DNA of 6,462 bases, taken from NCBI RefSeq assembly GCF_014672695.1, contig NZ_CP053923.1, positions 483,100 through 489,561 of the forward strand, given 5' to 3'. This document shows, piece by piece, positions 5,520 to 6,462 of this stretch. Under the pieces are notes generated by a model. That model worked only from the letters and a program-made list of their open reading frames with translations, was not told the origin of the DNA and made no database searches. Made by a program: the position numbers and the translations under genes. Source of the DNA: Defluviicoccus vanus. Its GTDB lineage: Bacteria; Pseudomonadota; Alphaproteobacteria; Rhodospirillales; Defluviicoccaceae. Within the stretch, counting starts at the first letter, position 1, and every line of letters begins with the position of its first letter.

Positions 5520-5777
5520 TCACTCTCGTCTTTGCCGCAACCGATCCCAGTCGCCAGCCATCCCCATCAGGTCCGGCCGGCGGCGGCGCGCCAGCGCATA
5601 TGCCCGGCGCATTATGCATCGCGAACACACCTGCCGCATGCCCCTGAGGGGGTCCCCCGGCTTTTCTCCCAAGATTGCCCGCCCCCGCTGTGTATCGGTT
5701 AAGGCAGCGACGCGAAGGTCGTCGCTTGTCAGACACGATAGTCCGCCCCGACTGCGTAGACGTCGCCCTATTCCCAC
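5520..5777 (-). CDS. hypothetical small basic protein upstream of the transporter, doubtful
   Basis: An 85-codon frame from ATG 5777 to TGA 5520-5522 ends 10 bp before the transporter start, the spacing of an operon partner. The protein is arginine-rich, with a CSRC motif (51-54), a basic run (ALARRRRPDL, 61-70) and a C-terminus reading GDWDRLRQRRE. An inner ATG at 5639 would give a 39-residue form that still includes the CxxC motif. The second half has GC-rich third codon positions, as in real genes nearby; the first half does not. Neither start has a good ribosome binding site. I do not recognise it. Two cysteines alone do not make a metal site, and a chance frame in GC-rich leader DNA is quite possible. 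Confidence 0.2.
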   Translation of the reverse strand: MGIGRRLRSRGGLSCLTSDDLRVAALTDTQRGRAILGEKPGDPLRGMRQVCSRCIMRRAYALARRRRPDLMGMAGDWDRLRQRRE

Positions 5778-5944
5778 GCGTCTGCCCTTGGCATCTTGTC
5801 CGCGCCATCAATCACGATCGGTGGCAGCGTAAATATTGTGGACAGATGACGGCCAGGATCCCAGCTGTGGTGGTCGTTCGCGAATCGCCTGCACAATCTC
5901 CACCGGCTGTGCTTGGTCGCGAAGCCATCAGCACTGGCCCCGTC

Positions 5945-5960
5945 CCGCCGGCACCGGCGG
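5945..5960. repeat. GC-rich inverted repeat before minC
   Basis: CCGCCGG (5945-5951) and CCGGCGG (5954-5960) are perfect complements separated by 2 bases. A second, wider inverted repeat, CGCGAATC (5879-5886) and GATTCGCG (5963-5970), encloses it. No T tract follows. Possible roles are a transcript hairpin or a protein-binding site; chance is also credible in such GC-rich DNA. Confidence 0.35.
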
Positions 5961-6007
5961 CAGATTCGCGGCAAATCCTGGTTGTTACGCCCCGTTCTTA
6001 ATCCCAA

Positions 6008-6036
6008 TTGACAACGCTTAAAGAGTGCGCTGTGAC
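6008..6036 (+). promoter_or_regulatory. candidate minC promoter
   Basis: TTGACA (6008-6013) is a perfect -35 hexamer. At 17 bp spacing the -10 position reads TGTGAC (6031-6036), matching only three of six bases. The position about 60 bp before the minC ATG is suitable, but the poor -10 keeps confidence low. Confidence 0.3.
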
Positions 6037-6094
6037 ACCGCTCCCGACCTCGGGCATGATGGCCCCGATTCGCTGATGAGGTTTATGACAACGC

Positions 6095-6462
6095 ATGCCA
6101 AGCGCAGACGCTTTGCCCGAACCCGCCGCTCCCGTGAGCAACACCTCCGCGCGGACCGCCCTTTCGGCGTTCCATCTCCGCGGCGGCGCGTTCACGCTTC
6201 TGGTGCTGCGGCTGTCCGATCCCAAGGACCCGTCGATGTTCCAGTTCCTCGCCGACAAGGTGGCGCAGGCACCGAACTTCTTTCGTCATGCGCCGCTGGT
6301 GATTGATCTGCAGGATCTGGCCGACGCGCCGCCGTTTAACATCGCCGAGTTGGGGCGCCGGCTGCGTCAGCATCAACTCGTTCTGGTCGGCGTCCAGAAC
6401 GGTACCGATGACCAGACCAAGGCGGCGCTCAACGCCGGTTTGTGCCTATTTCCCGCCGGCAG
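6095..6462 (+). CDS. minC: septum site-determining protein MinC, N-terminal domain, cut by the window end
   Basis: MinC, delivered to the membrane by MinD, blocks FtsZ polymerisation away from midcell so that the division septum forms at the right place. The frame runs open from ATG 6095 to the window edge (122 codons plus 2 bases). Residues about 24-122 match the MinC N-terminal domain: AFHLRGGAFTLLVLRLSD (25-42), FLADKVAQAPNFFRHAPLVI (51-70) and LVLVGVQNG (95-103). The second block aligns closely with E. coli LEDKIAQAPAFLKHAPVV. The C-terminal domain that binds MinD would lie beyond the window, where minD and minE are usually found. A TGA at 6086-6088 prevents an earlier in-frame start. A GTG at 6134 is an alternative that would drop a proline- and alanine-rich N-terminal tail. 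GATGAGG (6075-6081) lies 13 nt before the ATG, a slightly long distance. A candidate promoter lies at 6008-6036. Confidence 0.93.
   Translation, partial: MPSADALPEPAAPVSNTSARTALSAFHLRGGAFTLLVLRLSDPKDPSMFQFLADKVAQAPNFFRHAPLVIDLQDLADAPPFNIAELGRRLRQHQLVLVGVQNGTDDQTKAALNAGLCLFPAG

Larger units (their letters stand above)
5510..6094. other. 585-bp gap between the transporter and minC, no confident gene
   Basis: Short frames exist on both strands, but none has a recognisable product or a good start region. The best candidate is the minus-strand frame at 5520-5777. The gap should carry the promoter of the transporter (minus strand) and of minC (plus strand). Visible structure includes a GC palindrome at 5650-5659, an inverted repeat at 5945-5960, and a TTGACA at 6008-6013. 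I found no tRNA, riboswitch or known small RNA here. Confidence 0.6.

Noticed and set aside
4406..5647. A 413-codon plus-strand frame opposite the MFS transporter.
   Set aside because: Its product is rich in Q, R, G and H with no fold-like pattern, while the minus strand encodes a clean twelve-helix transporter. It is a GC-driven shadow.
5768..6007. A 79-codon minus-strand frame before minC.
   Set aside because: It has a TTG start, no binding site, no protein-like pattern and no recognisable motif.
6025..6306. A 93-codon plus-strand frame and a 97-codon minus-strand frame (6083-6376) overlapping minC.
   Set aside because: Both are shadows; the frame from ATG 6095 matches the MinC N-terminal domain and runs off the window end.

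Overview
The window is GC-rich, compactly coded DNA with 9 to 585 bp gaps between candidate genes. It most likely comes from an alphaproteobacterium, possibly Rhodospirillales-like. That placement is inferred from base composition, codon use and the mix of a short QueF, a MinC N-terminal domain and a DUF1254/DUF1214 protein. No rRNA, tRNA or other taxonomic marker is present to confirm it.

Layout from left to right. (1) Positions 1-1224, + strand: the 3' part of a DUF1254/DUF1214 protein gene whose beginning lies outside the window. (2) Positions 1225-2048: a gap of about 800 bp. It holds a tandem 9-mer, a striking nested stem-loop (1364-1424), a good sigma70-like promoter (1475-1502), two doubtful small ORFs (1555-1641 and 1632-1892), an AT-rich stretch of about 31% GC with two CAATATTG palindromes, and a hairpin just behind queF. 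(3) Positions 2049-2516, - strand: queF, the preQ0 reductase of queuosine synthesis, recognised with high confidence. (4) Positions 2517-2741: a divergent promoter region. (5) Positions 2742-4196, + strand: a secreted protein related to the large subunit of N,N-dimethylformamidase. (6) Positions 4223-5509, - strand: a 12-helix MFS transporter convergent with the previous gene; a strong stem-loop covers its stop codon. (7) Positions 5510-6094: a gap of 585 bp with one doubtful small ORF and some inverted repeats. (8) From 6095 to the window end, + strand: the N-terminal domain of the division inhibitor MinC, cut off by the window edge.

The genes do not form one pathway. They alternate in direction, so most appear to be separate transcription units: tRNA modification (queF), cell division (minC), transport (MFS) and two exported or poorly characterised proteins. 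I found no CRISPR array, transposase, tRNA or recognisable defence system. The observations most worth following are the nested hairpin with a possible alternative fold after the DUF1254 gene, the promoter leading into unrecognised small ORFs, and the orphan secreted dimethylformamidase-like protein.
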